64,000 bases of DNA from assembly GCF_002918555.1 (NCBI RefSeq), contig NZ_PQMB01000002.1, positions 659,169 through 723,168 on the forward strand, written 5' to 3'. Numbering within the stretch: the first letter of the stretch is position 1; each line of letters begins with the position of its first letter. The position numbers were made by a program, and so were the translations under genes. The stretch comes from Citrobacter amalonaticus (GTDB lineage Bacteria > Pseudomonadota > Gammaproteobacteria > Enterobacterales > Enterobacteriaceae). Positions 39,309 through 49,470 of the stretch are shown here, piece by piece. The notes under the pieces are model-generated. The model was not told where the DNA came from. It ran no database searches and saw only the letters and a program-made list of their open reading frames with translations.

Positions 39309-40229
39309 ATGAATATGAAATTAACAACGTTTTTCGCAGCGGCTCTCGCTGTAGTTGGCTTTTGCAGCACCGCCTCAGCGGTGACGTACCCCCTGCCGAC
39401 CGATGGCAGCCGCGTTATTGGTCAGAATCAGGTGATTACGATCCCGGAAGGCAACACCCAGCCGCTGGAATATTTCGCTGCGGAATATCAGATGGGCCTT
39501 TCCAACATGCTGGAAGCCAACCCCGGCGTGGATACCTTCCTGCCGAAGGGGGGCACCGTGTTGAACATCCCTCAGCAGCTGATCCTGCCGGATACCGTTC
39601 ATGAGGGGATCGTTATCAACAGCGCGGAAATGCGTCTCTACTACTACCCGAAAGGCACTAATACCGTCATCGTCCTGCCGATTGGGATTGGTCAGTTAGG
39701 CAAAGATACGCCCATCAACTGGACCACCAAAGTAGAACGTAAGAAAGCAGGCCCAACCTGGACGCCAACCGCGAAAATGCACGCCGAATATCGTGCAGCC
39801 GGTGAGCCGCTGCCAGCCGTTGTCCCGGCAGGTCCGGACAACCCGATGGGGCTGTATGCACTGTATATCGGTCGTCTGTATGCAATTCACGGTACCAATG
39901 CCAACTTTGGTATTGGCCTGCGCGTCAGCCACGGCTGTGTGCGTCTGCGTAACGAAGACATCAAGTTCCTGTTTGAAAACGTCCCTGTCGGCACCCGCGT
40001 ACAGTTTATTGATGAGCCGGTGAAAGCGACCACCGAGCCAGACGGCAGCCGTTATATTGAAGTTCACAATCCGCTGTCCACCACTGAAGCCCAGTTCGAA
40101 GGCGGTGAGATCGTACCGATTACGCTGAACAAGAGCATTCAAAGCGTCACCAACGAGCCGGACGTCGATCAGTCCGTGGTTGAGCAGGCGGTTCAAAACC
40201 GTTCCGGTATGCCGGTTCGCCTGAACTAA
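39309..40229 (+). CDS. ldtB: L,D-transpeptidase LdtB (YbiS)
   Basis: LdtB is a periplasmic L,D-transpeptidase that attaches Braun lipoprotein to peptidoglycan. The 306-residue preprotein has a signal peptide ([24 protein letters not shown], cleaved before VTYP). A LysM-like region around residues 40-90 precedes the YkuD catalytic domain with [10 protein letters not shown] and SHGCVRLRN, which holds the nucleophilic cysteine. Three in-frame ATGs cluster at 39303, 39309 and 39315; 39309 gives the E. coli length. The start choice is uncertain because no strong ribosome site is visible. Confidence 0.93.
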   Translation: MNMKLTTFFAAALAVVGFCSTASAVTYPLPTDGSRVIGQNQVITIPEGNTQPLEYFAAEYQMGLSNMLEANPGVDTFLPKGGTVLNIPQQLILPDTVHEGIVINSAEMRLYYYPKGTNTVIVLPIGIGQLGKDTPINWTTKVERKKAGPTWTPTAKMHAEYRAAGEPLPAVVPAGPDNPMGLYALYIGRLYAIHGTNANFGIGLRVSHGCVRLRNEDIKFLFENVPVGTRVQFIDEPVKATTEPDGSRYIEVHNPLSTTEAQFEGGEIVPITLNKSIQSVTNEPDVDQSVVEQAVQNRSGMPVRLN

Positions 40230-40244
40230 GCCAATCCAGAGACG

Positions 40245-40275
40245 AAAAAGGCGGATGAATCATCCGCCTTTTTTA
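40245..40275. terminator. Bidirectional terminator between ldtB and ybiR
   Basis: AAAAAGGCGGATG and CATCCGCCTTTTT form a long stem with an AAT loop, with T runs on both strands, between convergent genes. Confidence 0.85.
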
Positions 40276-40283
40276 TGAGCCCC

Positions 40284-40335
40284 TGATGGCGCAACATTTT
40301 ACAGGCCGGATAAGGCGCTCGCGCCGCCATCAGGC
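40284..40335. repeat. REP element between ldtB and ybiR
   Basis: CTGATGGCGC and GCGCCGCCATCAG with the central GGCCGGATAAGGCGCTC match the REP palindromic unit. Confidence 0.75.
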
Positions 40336-40344
40336 AAACCACAT

Positions 40345-41457
40345 TCAGGCACACACGCGTAACAACCCATATCCCACTACGGCAGCCCACACCAGCATCG
40401 GGAGCGAATATCCGTGAAAACGCCACCAGATACGCCGATCGTTCGCCATCCTCAGCGCAATCAGATTTGCCAGGGAACCGGGTAATAAACCAAAACCGCC
40501 AACGTTCACCGCCCATGCCAGCAGCATCGAGGGGGGGACGTAATTAAGCAGCAGAATCGTCGCGGGAACGTTGCTGATAAACTGTGACAGGCCAATCGCC
40601 GTCAGCCACAGTCCCGGCTCTGATAAAGTAGTGACGTGTCCCAATACCCCCTGTAACGCCGGAAGCTGGGTGAGTAAATGGACATCGATAAACATCGCCA
40701 TAAACACCAGCAACAGCGTCCAGTCAACGCTCAGCACCACCCGTCGCGCCAGCACGATAAAACCGGTGGCAATAATTACCAGCCCCCAGAGTTCCTGTTT
40801 CAGCTCCAGAGCCGTCAGAAAGACGATATAAAACCCCAGGCAACCCCACACCAGTCGCGGCCGCCAGTCCGGCATTTGTGTTCCCGCATGGTGCTGCAAC
40901 GTCTTATTGGGAAAACTGAACCAGCACAGCGCCAACAGCGTAGCCATCATAACCGCCGCCAGAGGCCCCATCTGCCCGATAAACGCGGCAAACGACTGTC
41001 CGGAACGCCCCCAGAGTAAAATATTTTGCGGATTACCAATCGGCGTAAGCAGCGAACCGGCGTTGACGGCAAGCGCTTCAAAAATGATCAGTCGGTTAAC
41101 CGGAATGGCGCACAATTTTTTGAGGGTGATCGTCAGCGGTACGACAATAAACAGCGCCACATCGTTAGTCAGGAAGGTCGAGAGCAGCGCCGCAGCCAGC
41201 ACCATAAACATCGCCAGCCGACGCTCAGTGGCAAAGCGGCGGGTCATCTTACGCCCCAGCACGTCAAAATAACCGCTCATCTCAACGCCTTTAGTAAGCA
41301 GCATCAGGCCGCTGAGAGTGATAATGGTGTGCCAGTCGATGGCTTTGGGCCAGGTCTGTGGGGCAAAAGGAACGCAAAAGCTTAACCCTGTCCCCACAAC
41401 CAGCAATAACTGAAAAAAACGATCGCGCTTTAGCGCACGCAGCCACGGGAGATTCAT
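40345..41457 (-). CDS. ybiR: YbiR, putative anion/ion transporter (ArsB/NhaD superfamily)
   Basis: This 370-residue membrane protein has about ten helices and the citrate/arsenite/Na+:H+ superfamily pattern [14 protein letters not shown] (first half) with [13 protein letters not shown]. The second-half repeat is [13 protein letters not shown]. The substrate is unknown. Its ATG overlaps the mntR stop by 4 bp (ATGA), so it is co-translated with the manganese regulator, suggesting a role tied to metal homeostasis (inference). E. coli keeps the same arrangement. Confidence 0.87.
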   Translation of the reverse strand: MNLPWLRALKRDRFFQLLLVVGTGLSFCVPFAPQTWPKAIDWHTIITLSGLMLLTKGVEMSGYFDVLGRKMTRRFATERRLAMFMVLAAALLSTFLTNDVALFIVVPLTITLKKLCAIPVNRLIIFEALAVNAGSLLTPIGNPQNILLWGRSGQSFAAFIGQMGPLAAVMMATLLALCWFSFPNKTLQHHAGTQMPDWRPRLVWGCLGFYIVFLTALELKQELWGLVIIATGFIVLARRVVLSVDWTLLLVFMAMFIDVHLLTQLPALQGVLGHVTTLSEPGLWLTAIGLSQFISNVPATILLLNYVPPSMLLAWAVNVGGFGLLPGSLANLIALRMANDRRIWWRFHGYSLPMLVWAAVVGYGLLRVCA

Positions 41458-41927
41458 TCAGCGGACGTTCCGTGCTTTTGCGTGAACAGACGGAAAGCCT
41501 CCAGCGTTTCCTGGCTCACATGATGTTCCATCCCTTCCGCATCCCGACGCGCGATCTCCGCACTGACGCCCAGCACCAGCAAAAAATTTTCCACTATTTG
41601 ATGCCGTTCACGGCTCTCCTGCGCCAGCTTCTCGCCTTCCGGCGTTAAAAAGACGCCGCGCCATGGGATCATCTCAATTAATCCAACCGAGGCCAGGCGC
41701 TTCAGCATCTTAGCCACCGTCGGCTGAGAGACGCCCAGACGTGCGGCCATATCCACCTGCCGCGCTTCCCCGACCTCGATAATGAGATCGGAAATTAGCT
41801 CAACATAGTCGTCGATCAGTTCACGACGATGCGCTTCCCTGACCTGACGAAACCCTTCAACGTGTTCCTCAACGTTCACTAACTGCGTCACTTTTTTTGT
41901 TATTGGCGTACCTGCGCGACGACTCAT
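41454..41927 (-). CDS. mntR: Manganese-dependent regulator MntR
   Basis: MntR is a DtxR/MntR-family dimeric repressor that senses Mn(II) and controls mntH, mntS, mntP and its own neighbours. The 157-residue protein has a winged helix (about residues 37-100; [27 protein letters not shown]) and the metal-binding dimerisation domain with [11 protein letters not shown]-type residues ([15 protein letters not shown]). It overlaps ybiR by 4 bp and is divergent from mntS, with MntR boxes in between. Confidence 0.95.
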   Translation of the reverse strand: MSRRAGTPITKKVTQLVNVEEHVEGFRQVREAHRRELIDDYVELISDLIIEVGEARQVDMAARLGVSQPTVAKMLKRLASVGLIEMIPWRGVFLTPEGEKLAQESRERHQIVENFLLVLGVSAEIARRDAEGMEHHVSQETLEAFRLFTQKHGTSAE

Positions 41928-42019
41928 TCTGCTTCCTCATTCCTGTGACGCGTTAATTGCATCTAATTGGAGAGCGCTCATTGTAAACCAGAGTTGCCCA
42001 GGCACAAAAAAATAACATT

Positions 42020-42054
42020 TTAGCAATAGCTATATAATATAGCCTGTGCTATAT
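42020..42054. promoter_or_regulatory. Two MntR boxes upstream of mntS
   Basis: ATATAGC-CTGT-GCTATAT at 42037-42054 matches the MntR palindrome core ATAGC-N4-GCTAT. A second, TAGC-AATA-GCTAT, lies at 42021-42033. Both sit between the divergent genes mntR and mntS, about 60-90 bp upstream of the mntS start. Confidence 0.75.
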
Positions 42055-42113
42055 CTGTATGTAATGCAGGCATCCCTCACGGATCGACGGGATCGGAAAG
42101 TCAGGAGGTTTAT

Positions 42114-42242
42114 ATGAACGAATTTAAGAGGTGTATACGCGTGTTTAGCCACTCTCCCTTTCAGGTACGGTTAATGCTGCTCTCAATGCTGTGCGATATG
42201 TTCAACGGTAAATCCGGGCAGGATAACCCCTCAGATAACTAA
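42114..42242 (+). CDS. mntS: Small manganese-homeostasis protein MntS
   Basis: MntS is a 42-residue protein, repressed by MntR with manganese, that raises intracellular Mn(II) availability, reportedly by inhibiting the exporter MntP. The translation begins MNEFKRCIRVFSHSPFQVRL and ends QDNPSDN, matching E. coli MntS in length and in nearly all of the first 29 residues; the C-terminal ten differ more. A strong AGGAGG ribosome site lies 7 bp upstream. The transcript was first described as the small RNA RybA. A terminator follows at once. Confidence 0.93.
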   Translation: MNEFKRCIRVFSHSPFQVRLMLLSMLCDMFNGKSGQDNPSDN

Positions 42243-42243
42243 T

Positions 42244-42273
42244 GCGGCGTCGCGGTACGCCGCTTCATTTTTC
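42244..42273 (+). terminator. mntS terminator
   Basis: GCGGCGT and ACGCCGC form a 7-bp stem followed by TTCATTTTTC, directly after the mntS stop. Confidence 0.75.
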
Positions 42274-42518
42274 TGTCACATTCGGCAGCTACGCTTGCTG
42301 AACACGTAAAATCCCTTCTCTTTTTGCTGTTTTTGCTAACCCCTTCGCAAAACATTTTCTCTCTGCTAGTTGACCTGAACATAAGCGCGCTCTATCTTCT
42401 TGCAGCCCTGCACATTTGCGGCTCGCAGATGCGGACCCTATCCCCTCTTCACGCACGCTCAGCAGGTAATGGCCCTTGACGCCAGGGTGAGCACATGGCG
42501 TTTTCGCGATAGTGGTAT

Positions 42519-44099
42519 ATGAATTTAACCCTTAAAGACACGCTTATTGCCCGCAGCCGGGCTATCAGTCCGTGGACAGGCTTGTACTTTTTACAGTCAT
42601 TGCTGATAAACCTTGCGTTGGGCTATCCCTTAAGCCTGCTGTATACCGCCGCATTTACCTGTATTTTGCTGCTGCTCTGGCGCACCTCGCCACACGTGCA
42701 AAAGGCGTTTATTGGCGTCTGCTCGCTTATTGCGGCAATGTACTTCCCGTTTGGTCAGGCCTACGGTGCCCCCAATTTCAACACCCTGCTGGCACTGCAC
42801 TCCACCAATATGGAAGAGTCCACGGAAATCCTGACTATTTTTCCGTGGTATAGCTATCTGGTCGGTCTTTTTATTTTTGCACTTGGCGTCATTGCCGTTC
42901 GGCGTAAGAAAGAGGCACCGAAGAGATGCTGGAATACGCTCGACAGCCTGTGCCTGCTGTTCAGCGCGGTCACCTTTTTTGTTGCGCCAGTTCAGAATCT
43001 GGCGTGGGGCGGCGTCTTTAAACTTAAAGATACGGGTTACCCCGTTTTCCGCTTCGCTAAAGACATAATCGTCAATAACAACGAAGTGATTGACGAACAG
43101 AATCGCATGGCAAAACTGTCGAGCGTGAAAGATACCTGGACGGTGACGGCAGTGAAGCCTAAATATCACACCTACGTCGTTGTGATTGGTGAGAGCGCGC
43201 GGCGTGATGCGCTGGGCGCATTCGGCGGTCATTGGGACAACACCCCGTTCGCAAGTCACGTGAATGGTTATCTGTTTACCGACTATATTGCCGCCAGCGG
43301 GTCAACGCAAAAATCGCTCGGCTTAACGCTCAACCGCGTGGTGGATAACAAGCCGCAGTATCAGGATAACTTTGTCACGTTAGCCAATCGCGCCGGTTTC
43401 CAGACATGGTGGTTTTCAAACCAGGGACAAATTGGCGAATATGATACCGCTATTGCCAGTATCGCGAAGCGTGCCGACGAGGTGCAGTTTCTGAAAAGCG
43501 GCGACTTTGAAGCGGATAAAAATACTCAGGATGAGGCGCTGTTGAAAATGACGGCTCAGGTTCTTGAGACGGGGCGAACACAGCCCCAGCTTATCGTGCT
43601 GCATTTAATGGGTTCTCATCCCCAGGCCTGCGATCGCACCAAAGGCAAATACGAAACGTTTGTACAGTCAAAAGAGACCTCCTGCTACCTGTACACGATG
43701 ACCCAAACGGACGACCTGCTGCGTAAACTGTACGATCAGCTACGCAACAGCGGTGACAGTTTCTCTCTGGTCTACTTCTCGGACCACGGTCTGGCCTTTA
43801 AAGAACGTGGGAAAGAGGTGCAATATCTGGCCCATGACGACCAGTTCCAGCAAAACTTCCAGGTGCCGTTTATGGTGCTCTCCAGCGATGATAAAGCGCA
43901 TCGGCTAATTAAAGCCCGCCGCTCGGCAAATGATTTTCTCGACTTTTTTTCACAATGGACGGGGATCAGCACAAAAGAGATCAAGACCCAATACCGCTTT
44001 ATCTCTGAGCAGAAGGCCGGGCAGGTCTATATCACCAACTTTAAATTACAGAAAGTGGACTACAACCATCTGGGTAACGACTTTTTCCTGACCCAATAA
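42519..44099 (+). CDS. opgE: Osmoregulated periplasmic glucan phosphoethanolamine transferase OpgE
   Basis: OpgE (YbiP) transfers phosphoethanolamine to osmoregulated periplasmic glucans. The 526-residue protein has an N-terminal membrane part of about five helices (residues about 20-165). A periplasmic alkaline-phosphatase-fold domain follows, with VVVIGESARRDALG (metal ligand), AASGSTQKS (the threonine accepting phosphoethanolamine), LHLMGSHPQ and YFSDHGLAF. It closely matches E. coli YbiP. The 276-bp gap upstream holds the mntS terminator and nothing else I recognise. Confidence 0.92.
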   Translation: MNLTLKDTLIARSRAISPWTGLYFLQSLLINLALGYPLSLLYTAAFTCILLLLWRTSPHVQKAFIGVCSLIAAMYFPFGQAYGAPNFNTLLALHSTNMEESTEILTIFPWYSYLVGLFIFALGVIAVRRKKEAPKRCWNTLDSLCLLFSAVTFFVAPVQNLAWGGVFKLKDTGYPVFRFAKDIIVNNNEVIDEQNRMAKLSSVKDTWTVTAVKPKYHTYVVVIGESARRDALGAFGGHWDNTPFASHVNGYLFTDYIAASGSTQKSLGLTLNRVVDNKPQYQDNFVTLANRAGFQTWWFSNQGQIGEYDTAIASIAKRADEVQFLKSGDFEADKNTQDEALLKMTAQVLETGRTQPQLIVLHLMGSHPQACDRTKGKYETFVQSKETSCYLYTMTQTDDLLRKLYDQLRNSGDSFSLVYFSDHGLAFKERGKEVQYLAHDDQFQQNFQVPFMVLSSDDKAHRLIKARRSANDFLDFFSQWTGISTKEIKTQYRFISEQKAGQVYITNFKLQKVDYNHLGNDFFLTQ

Positions 44100-44109
44100 G
44101 CGTAACTGC

Positions 44110-44150
44110 CTGCGCCGGATGGCGGCATAAATGCTTTATATGGTCTACAA
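44110..44150. repeat. REP fragment downstream of opgE
   Basis: TGCGCCGGATGGCGGCATAAATGC followed by GTCTACAA matches part of the REP palindromic unit. Only one arm is clear. Confidence 0.6.
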
Positions 44151-44170
44151 TACCGACAGATTTGAGGCAA

Positions 44171-44200
44171 AAAAAATCCGCCCCGTAAGGCGGATTTTTC
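44171..44200. terminator. Terminator between opgE and ompX
   Basis: AAAAATCCGCC and GGCGGATTTTT form a strong stem around CCGTAA, with A/T runs on both sides. It probably ends transcription from both convergent genes. Confidence 0.85.
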
Positions 44201-44215
44201 ATATCACCGAAGTGA

Positions 44216-44731
44216 TTAGAAGCGGTAACCAACACCCGCGATCCAGGTGCCAACGTCAACGCTACGAATACGGCTCTGCTCATAAGAGAAGTCCAGAGCA
44301 ACATTTTCGATTGGGTTGAACTGCAGACCAGCACCGTAAGAGAAACCGTAGTCGCTGGTGTCATCTTTATAAGTCGGATAGTTGGTGCTCTGGAATTTAC
44401 CGTAGCCAACACCGACTACACCGTAGATGCTTGCCCAGTCGTTCAGACGGAAAGCCGGACCTGCGGTGATGCCGTAGTACTGAGATTTGTTGTAATCGCC
44501 GCCACTGTTAGTACGATCTTTTTCAGTGTAAGTGAAGGAACCAATTACGCCCAGCGGGTTGTTATCCTGCTCATAACGATACTTCAGGTTGAAACCGTTC
44601 ATTTTGTTCGCTACGCCCTGAGCGTCGCTCTGAGCATAACCACCGGTTACAGTAGAAGTAGCTGCTACAGCAGTACCTGCGGAGATAGCCAGAACAGCGG
44701 CCAGTGCTGAAAGACATGCAATTTTTTTCAT
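44216..44731 (-). CDS. ompX: Outer membrane protein OmpX
   Basis: OmpX is a small eight-stranded outer-membrane beta-barrel of the Ail/Lom family. The 171-residue preprotein has a signal peptide (MKKIACLSALAAVLAISAG..., cleaved after AVA before ATSTV). The C-terminal strand ends in WIAGVGYRF, with the terminal Phe needed for barrel insertion. The start at 44731 follows GAGGTGGTT; an in-frame start two codons upstream is less likely. The most variable parts against E. coli are the loops, for example ANKMNG and KDRTNSGG. Confidence 0.95.
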   Translation of the reverse strand: MKKIACLSALAAVLAISAGTAVAATSTVTGGYAQSDAQGVANKMNGFNLKYRYEQDNNPLGVIGSFTYTEKDRTNSGGDYNKSQYYGITAGPAFRLNDWASIYGVVGVGYGKFQSTNYPTYKDDTSDYGFSYGAGLQFNPIENVALDFSYEQSRIRSVDVGTWIAGVGYRF

Positions 44732-45084
44732 AACCACCTCAAATGTGCTTCTAAAAAGTCCTAAGATTTAAATATATCAAAAATTAATGAGAAACTCTTT
44801 GCGATTTGCGATGTCTAACGGGGTCTTTCATGTAACAGAACGTTTCCAGAACCCGTTATCTCTTTCAATTAACACCACTTTTTCCGATATTTGCACCATT
44901 AATACGCACAAACATCGGTACATTCATCCAGATAATTCCTAATCACATAGCTTATTAATCCATCAATATTTCGCTATTTTACGGATTTCTGGAAACTTTT
45001 TTTCAACCAACACTCAACCGCTCAGGGATATTTCCATTACACTGGCTCTTTTACTTCAATTGACAAGTTTTGACAGGAGAAAGG
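44732..45084. other. ompX-rhtA divergent intergenic region
   Basis: This 353-bp AT-rich gap must carry the ompX leader and promoter on one side and the rhtA promoter on the other. I could not assign individual promoter elements and see no small gene or repeat. Confidence 0.5.
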
Positions 45085-45972
45085 ATGCCAGGGTCGTCAC
45101 ATAAAACGCCAGTCTGGTTACCTATTTTGGTGCTGCTTATTGCCATGTCCTCTATTCAGAGTGGGGCATCGCTGGCAAAATCGTTGTTTCCTCTGATTGG
45201 GGCGCCAGGCGTCACCGCCTTACGCCTGGCGCTGGGAACCCTTATCCTTGTCGCCTTCTTTAAACCCTGGCGCTTACGCTTTGCGAAAGAGCAAAGGCTT
45301 CCGCTGCTCTTTTACGGTCTGTCACTTGGCGGGATGAACTACCTCTTCTACCTGTCGATTCAGACCGTACCGCTGGGCATTGCCGTGGCGCTGGAATTTA
45401 CCGGGCCGTTGGCGGTTGCGCTGTTCTCTTCACGACGCGCGGTCGATTTTATTTGGGTCGTGCTGGCGGTACTGGGTCTCTGGTTCCTGCTGCCGCTTGG
45501 TCAGGACGTGTCGCACGTTGATTTAACGGGAGCCGCGCTCGCGCTTGGTGCAGGTGCCTGCTGGGCGATCTACATTCTTACCGGACAGCGTGCCGGTGCC
45601 GAGCATGGTCCGGCGACCGTCGCGGTGGGTTCGCTTATTGCGGCAATCATCTTTGTCCCGCTTGGCGCAGCACAGGCAGGTGAAGCGCTCTGGCACTGGT
45701 CTGTTGTTCCGTTAGGTCTGGCCGTTGCGATTCTGTCGACCGCACTGCCCTACTCTCTGGAGATGATTGCCCTGACGCGTCTGCCGACCAGAACTTTTGG
45801 TACGTTGATGAGTATGGAGCCCGCGCTGGCCGCCGTCTCTGGCATGATTTTCCTCGGAGAGACTCTGACGCTCATTCAAACATTAGCACTGTGCGCCATT
45901 ATCGCCGCCTCAATGGGTTCAACACTCACCCTTCGTCAGGAGACAAAGATAAAAGAGGTCGATATTAATTAA
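45085..45972 (+). CDS. rhtA: Threonine/homoserine exporter RhtA
   Basis: RhtA is an inner-membrane exporter of threonine, homoserine and related amino acids, of the 10-helix EamA drug/metabolite transporter superfamily. The 295-residue protein contains two EamA repeats, with conserved ALRLALGTLILVAFFKPWRLRF in the first and the GTLMSMEPALAAVSGMIFLGE block at the end of the second. The start is ATG 45085 behind AGGAGAAAGG; an in-frame ATG at 45070 overlaps that ribosome site and is rejected. Confidence 0.93.
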   Translation: MPGSSHKTPVWLPILVLLIAMSSIQSGASLAKSLFPLIGAPGVTALRLALGTLILVAFFKPWRLRFAKEQRLPLLFYGLSLGGMNYLFYLSIQTVPLGIAVALEFTGPLAVALFSSRRAVDFIWVVLAVLGLWFLLPLGQDVSHVDLTGAALALGAGACWAIYILTGQRAGAEHGPATVAVGSLIAAIIFVPLGAAQAGEALWHWSVVPLGLAVAILSTALPYSLEMIALTRLPTRTFGTLMSMEPALAAVSGMIFLGETLTLIQTLALCAIIAASMGSTLTLRQETKIKEVDIN

Positions 45973-46780
<808 letters not shown>

Positions 46781-46803
46781 CAGCATCATAAGTATACTGT
46801 CTG

Positions 46804-46830
46804 TAACCCCCGCTCTGGCGGGGGTTTTGC
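46804..46830 (+). terminator. dps terminator
   Basis: ACCCCCGC and GCGGGGGT form an 8-bp GC-rich stem around TCTG, followed by TTTT. Confidence 0.85.
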
Positions 46831-46985
46831 ACTTTTATGGTGCATCAAAATCCTGCCCGACGCCCTCAAAGTAAAATATTTGTAATAACTACCTCACACA
46901 ATCGTTAATGAGAGATTGTTTTAACAACGTATTTTACGCTAAATAGTCAAACCGTTTGCATCACGTCTTATCTGCACTATAGCGG

Positions 46986-47891
<906 letters not shown>

Positions 47892-47912
47892 TTAATTGAT
47901 CGGTGTTTGTCT

Positions 47913-47937
47913 TGCCCGATGATCCTTCCATCGGGCA
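47913..47937 (+). terminator. Hairpin between glnH and glnP
   Basis: TGCCCGATG and CATCGGGCA form a 9-bp stem with a 7-nt loop followed by TTTG. It probably stabilises the abundant glnH message or attenuates read-through into glnPQ, as with other binding-protein operons. Confidence 0.6.
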
Positions 47938-47972
47938 TTTGAATATTTCCACCACGGTAACAGGAACGACAT

Positions 47973-48632
47973 ATGCAGTTTGACTGGAGTGCCATTTGGC
48001 CTGCCATTCCGCTTCTGATTGAAGGCGCCAAAATGACCCTGTGGATCTCGGTCCTCGGTCTGGCTGGCGGCCTGGTCATTGGCCTGGCAGCAGGTTTCGC
48101 CCGTACGTTCGGCGGTTGGATCGCTAACCACGTCGCACTGGTTTTTATTGAAGTCATTCGCGGTACGCCAATCGTTGTGCAGGTGATGTTTATCTACTTT
48201 GCCCTGCCGATGGCGTTTAACGATTTGCGTATTGACCCGTTCAGCGCCGCCGTCGTCACTATCATGATTAACTCCGGCGCCTACATCGCCGAAATCACCC
48301 GCGGGGCGGTACTTTCTATTCACAAGGGTTTCAGCGAAGCCGGGCTGGCGCTTGGGCTTTCACGTACCGAAACCATTCGCCACGTTATTTTGCCTCTCGC
48401 CCTGCGTCGCATGCTGCCGCCGCTGGGTAACCAGTGGATTATCAGCATTAAAGATACCTCGCTGTTTATCGTTATTGGCGTGGCCGAACTGACCCGGCAG
48501 GGTCAGGAAATCATCGCGGGTAACTTCCGCGCCCTGGAAATCTGGAGCGCCGTTGCGGTGTTCTACCTGATTATTACGCTGGTGCTGAGCTTTATTCTGC
48601 GTCGCCTGGAAAGAAGGATGAAAATCCTGTGA
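47973..48632 (+). CDS. glnP: Glutamine ABC importer permease GlnP
   Basis: GlnP is the inner-membrane permease of the glutamine importer. The 219-residue protein has about five helices of the HisM/HisQ/GlnP family, with conserved [31 protein letters not shown], the EAA-type loop [24 protein letters not shown] and [16 protein letters not shown]. Its stop overlaps the GTG start of glnQ (GTGA). Confidence 0.96.
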   Translation: MQFDWSAIWPAIPLLIEGAKMTLWISVLGLAGGLVIGLAAGFARTFGGWIANHVALVFIEVIRGTPIVVQVMFIYFALPMAFNDLRIDPFSAAVVTIMINSGAYIAEITRGAVLSIHKGFSEAGLALGLSRTETIRHVILPLALRRMLPPLGNQWIISIKDTSLFIVIGVAELTRQGQEIIAGNFRALEIWSAVAVFYLIITLVLSFILRRLERRMKIL

Positions 48633-49351
48633 TTGAATTCAAAAACGTCTCGAAGCATTTTGGTCCGACCCAGGTGCTGCACAATATCGACCTGAACATT
48701 AAGCAGGGTGAAGTGGTGGTGATTATCGGGCCGTCAGGCTCCGGGAAATCGACGCTGCTGCGCTGTATTAACAAACTCGAAGAGATCACCTCCGGCGAAC
48801 TCATTGTCGATGGCCTGAAAGTCAACGACCCGAAGGTGGACGAGCGGTTAATTCGCCAGGAAGCCGGAATGGTTTTCCAGCAGTTCTATCTCTTCCCGCA
48901 TCTGACGGCGCTCGAAAACGTCATGTTCGGCCCACTGCGCGTGCGTGGGGCCAGGAAAGAAGAGGCTGAGAAGCAGGCGAAAGCGCTGCTGGCAAAAGTT
49001 GGACTGGCAGAGCGTTCGCACCACTACCCTTCTGAGCTTTCAGGCGGTCAGCAGCAACGTGTCGCAATTGCCCGTGCGCTGGCGGTGAAGCCGAAGATGA
49101 TGCTGTTTGATGAGCCGACCTCCGCGCTCGATCCGGAGTTGCGTCATGAAGTACTGAAAGTGATGCAGGATTTGGCAGAAGAAGGTATGACGATGGTGAT
49201 TGTCACCCACGAAATCGGCTTTGCAGAGAAAGTGGCCTCTCGTCTGATCTTTATCGACAAAGGCCGTATTGCCGAAGATGGCAACCCGCAAGACCTCATT
49301 GAAAACCCGCCCAGCCCGCGTTTGCAGGAGTTTTTGCAGCACGTGTCCTGA
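48629..49351 (+). CDS. glnQ: Glutamine ABC importer ATPase GlnQ
   Basis: GlnQ is the ATP-hydrolysing subunit of the glutamine importer. The 240-residue protein has Walker [11 protein letters not shown]-loop [13 protein letters not shown], signature [15 protein letters not shown], Walker [16 protein letters not shown] and the switch His in VTHEIGFAE. It starts at GTG 48629, overlapping glnP by 4 bp. A strong terminator follows. Confidence 0.97.
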   Translation: MIEFKNVSKHFGPTQVLHNIDLNIKQGEVVVIIGPSGSGKSTLLRCINKLEEITSGELIVDGLKVNDPKVDERLIRQEAGMVFQQFYLFPHLTALENVMFGPLRVRGARKEEAEKQAKALLAKVGLAERSHHYPSELSGGQQQRVAIARALAVKPKMMLFDEPTSALDPELRHEVLKVMQDLAEEGMTMVIVTHEIGFAEKVASRLIFIDKGRIAEDGNPQDLIENPPSPRLQEFLQHVS

Positions 49352-49357
49352 CGGATG

Positions 49358-49383
49358 GCCTCCCTTTCGCCAGAAAGGGAGGC
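49358..49383 (+). terminator. glnQ terminator
   Basis: GCCTCCCTTTC and GAAAGGGAGGC make an 11-bp perfect stem with a GCCA loop, followed by TGTTCT, just after glnQ. Confidence 0.75.
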
Positions 49384-49470
49384 TGTTCTACGAATTGTCC
49401 CAAATCAGCTTCCCCCTCCTCCAGCATCTATACTTATCTTTTTGTTTTACTTTTTCTCACTGGAGGAGTC

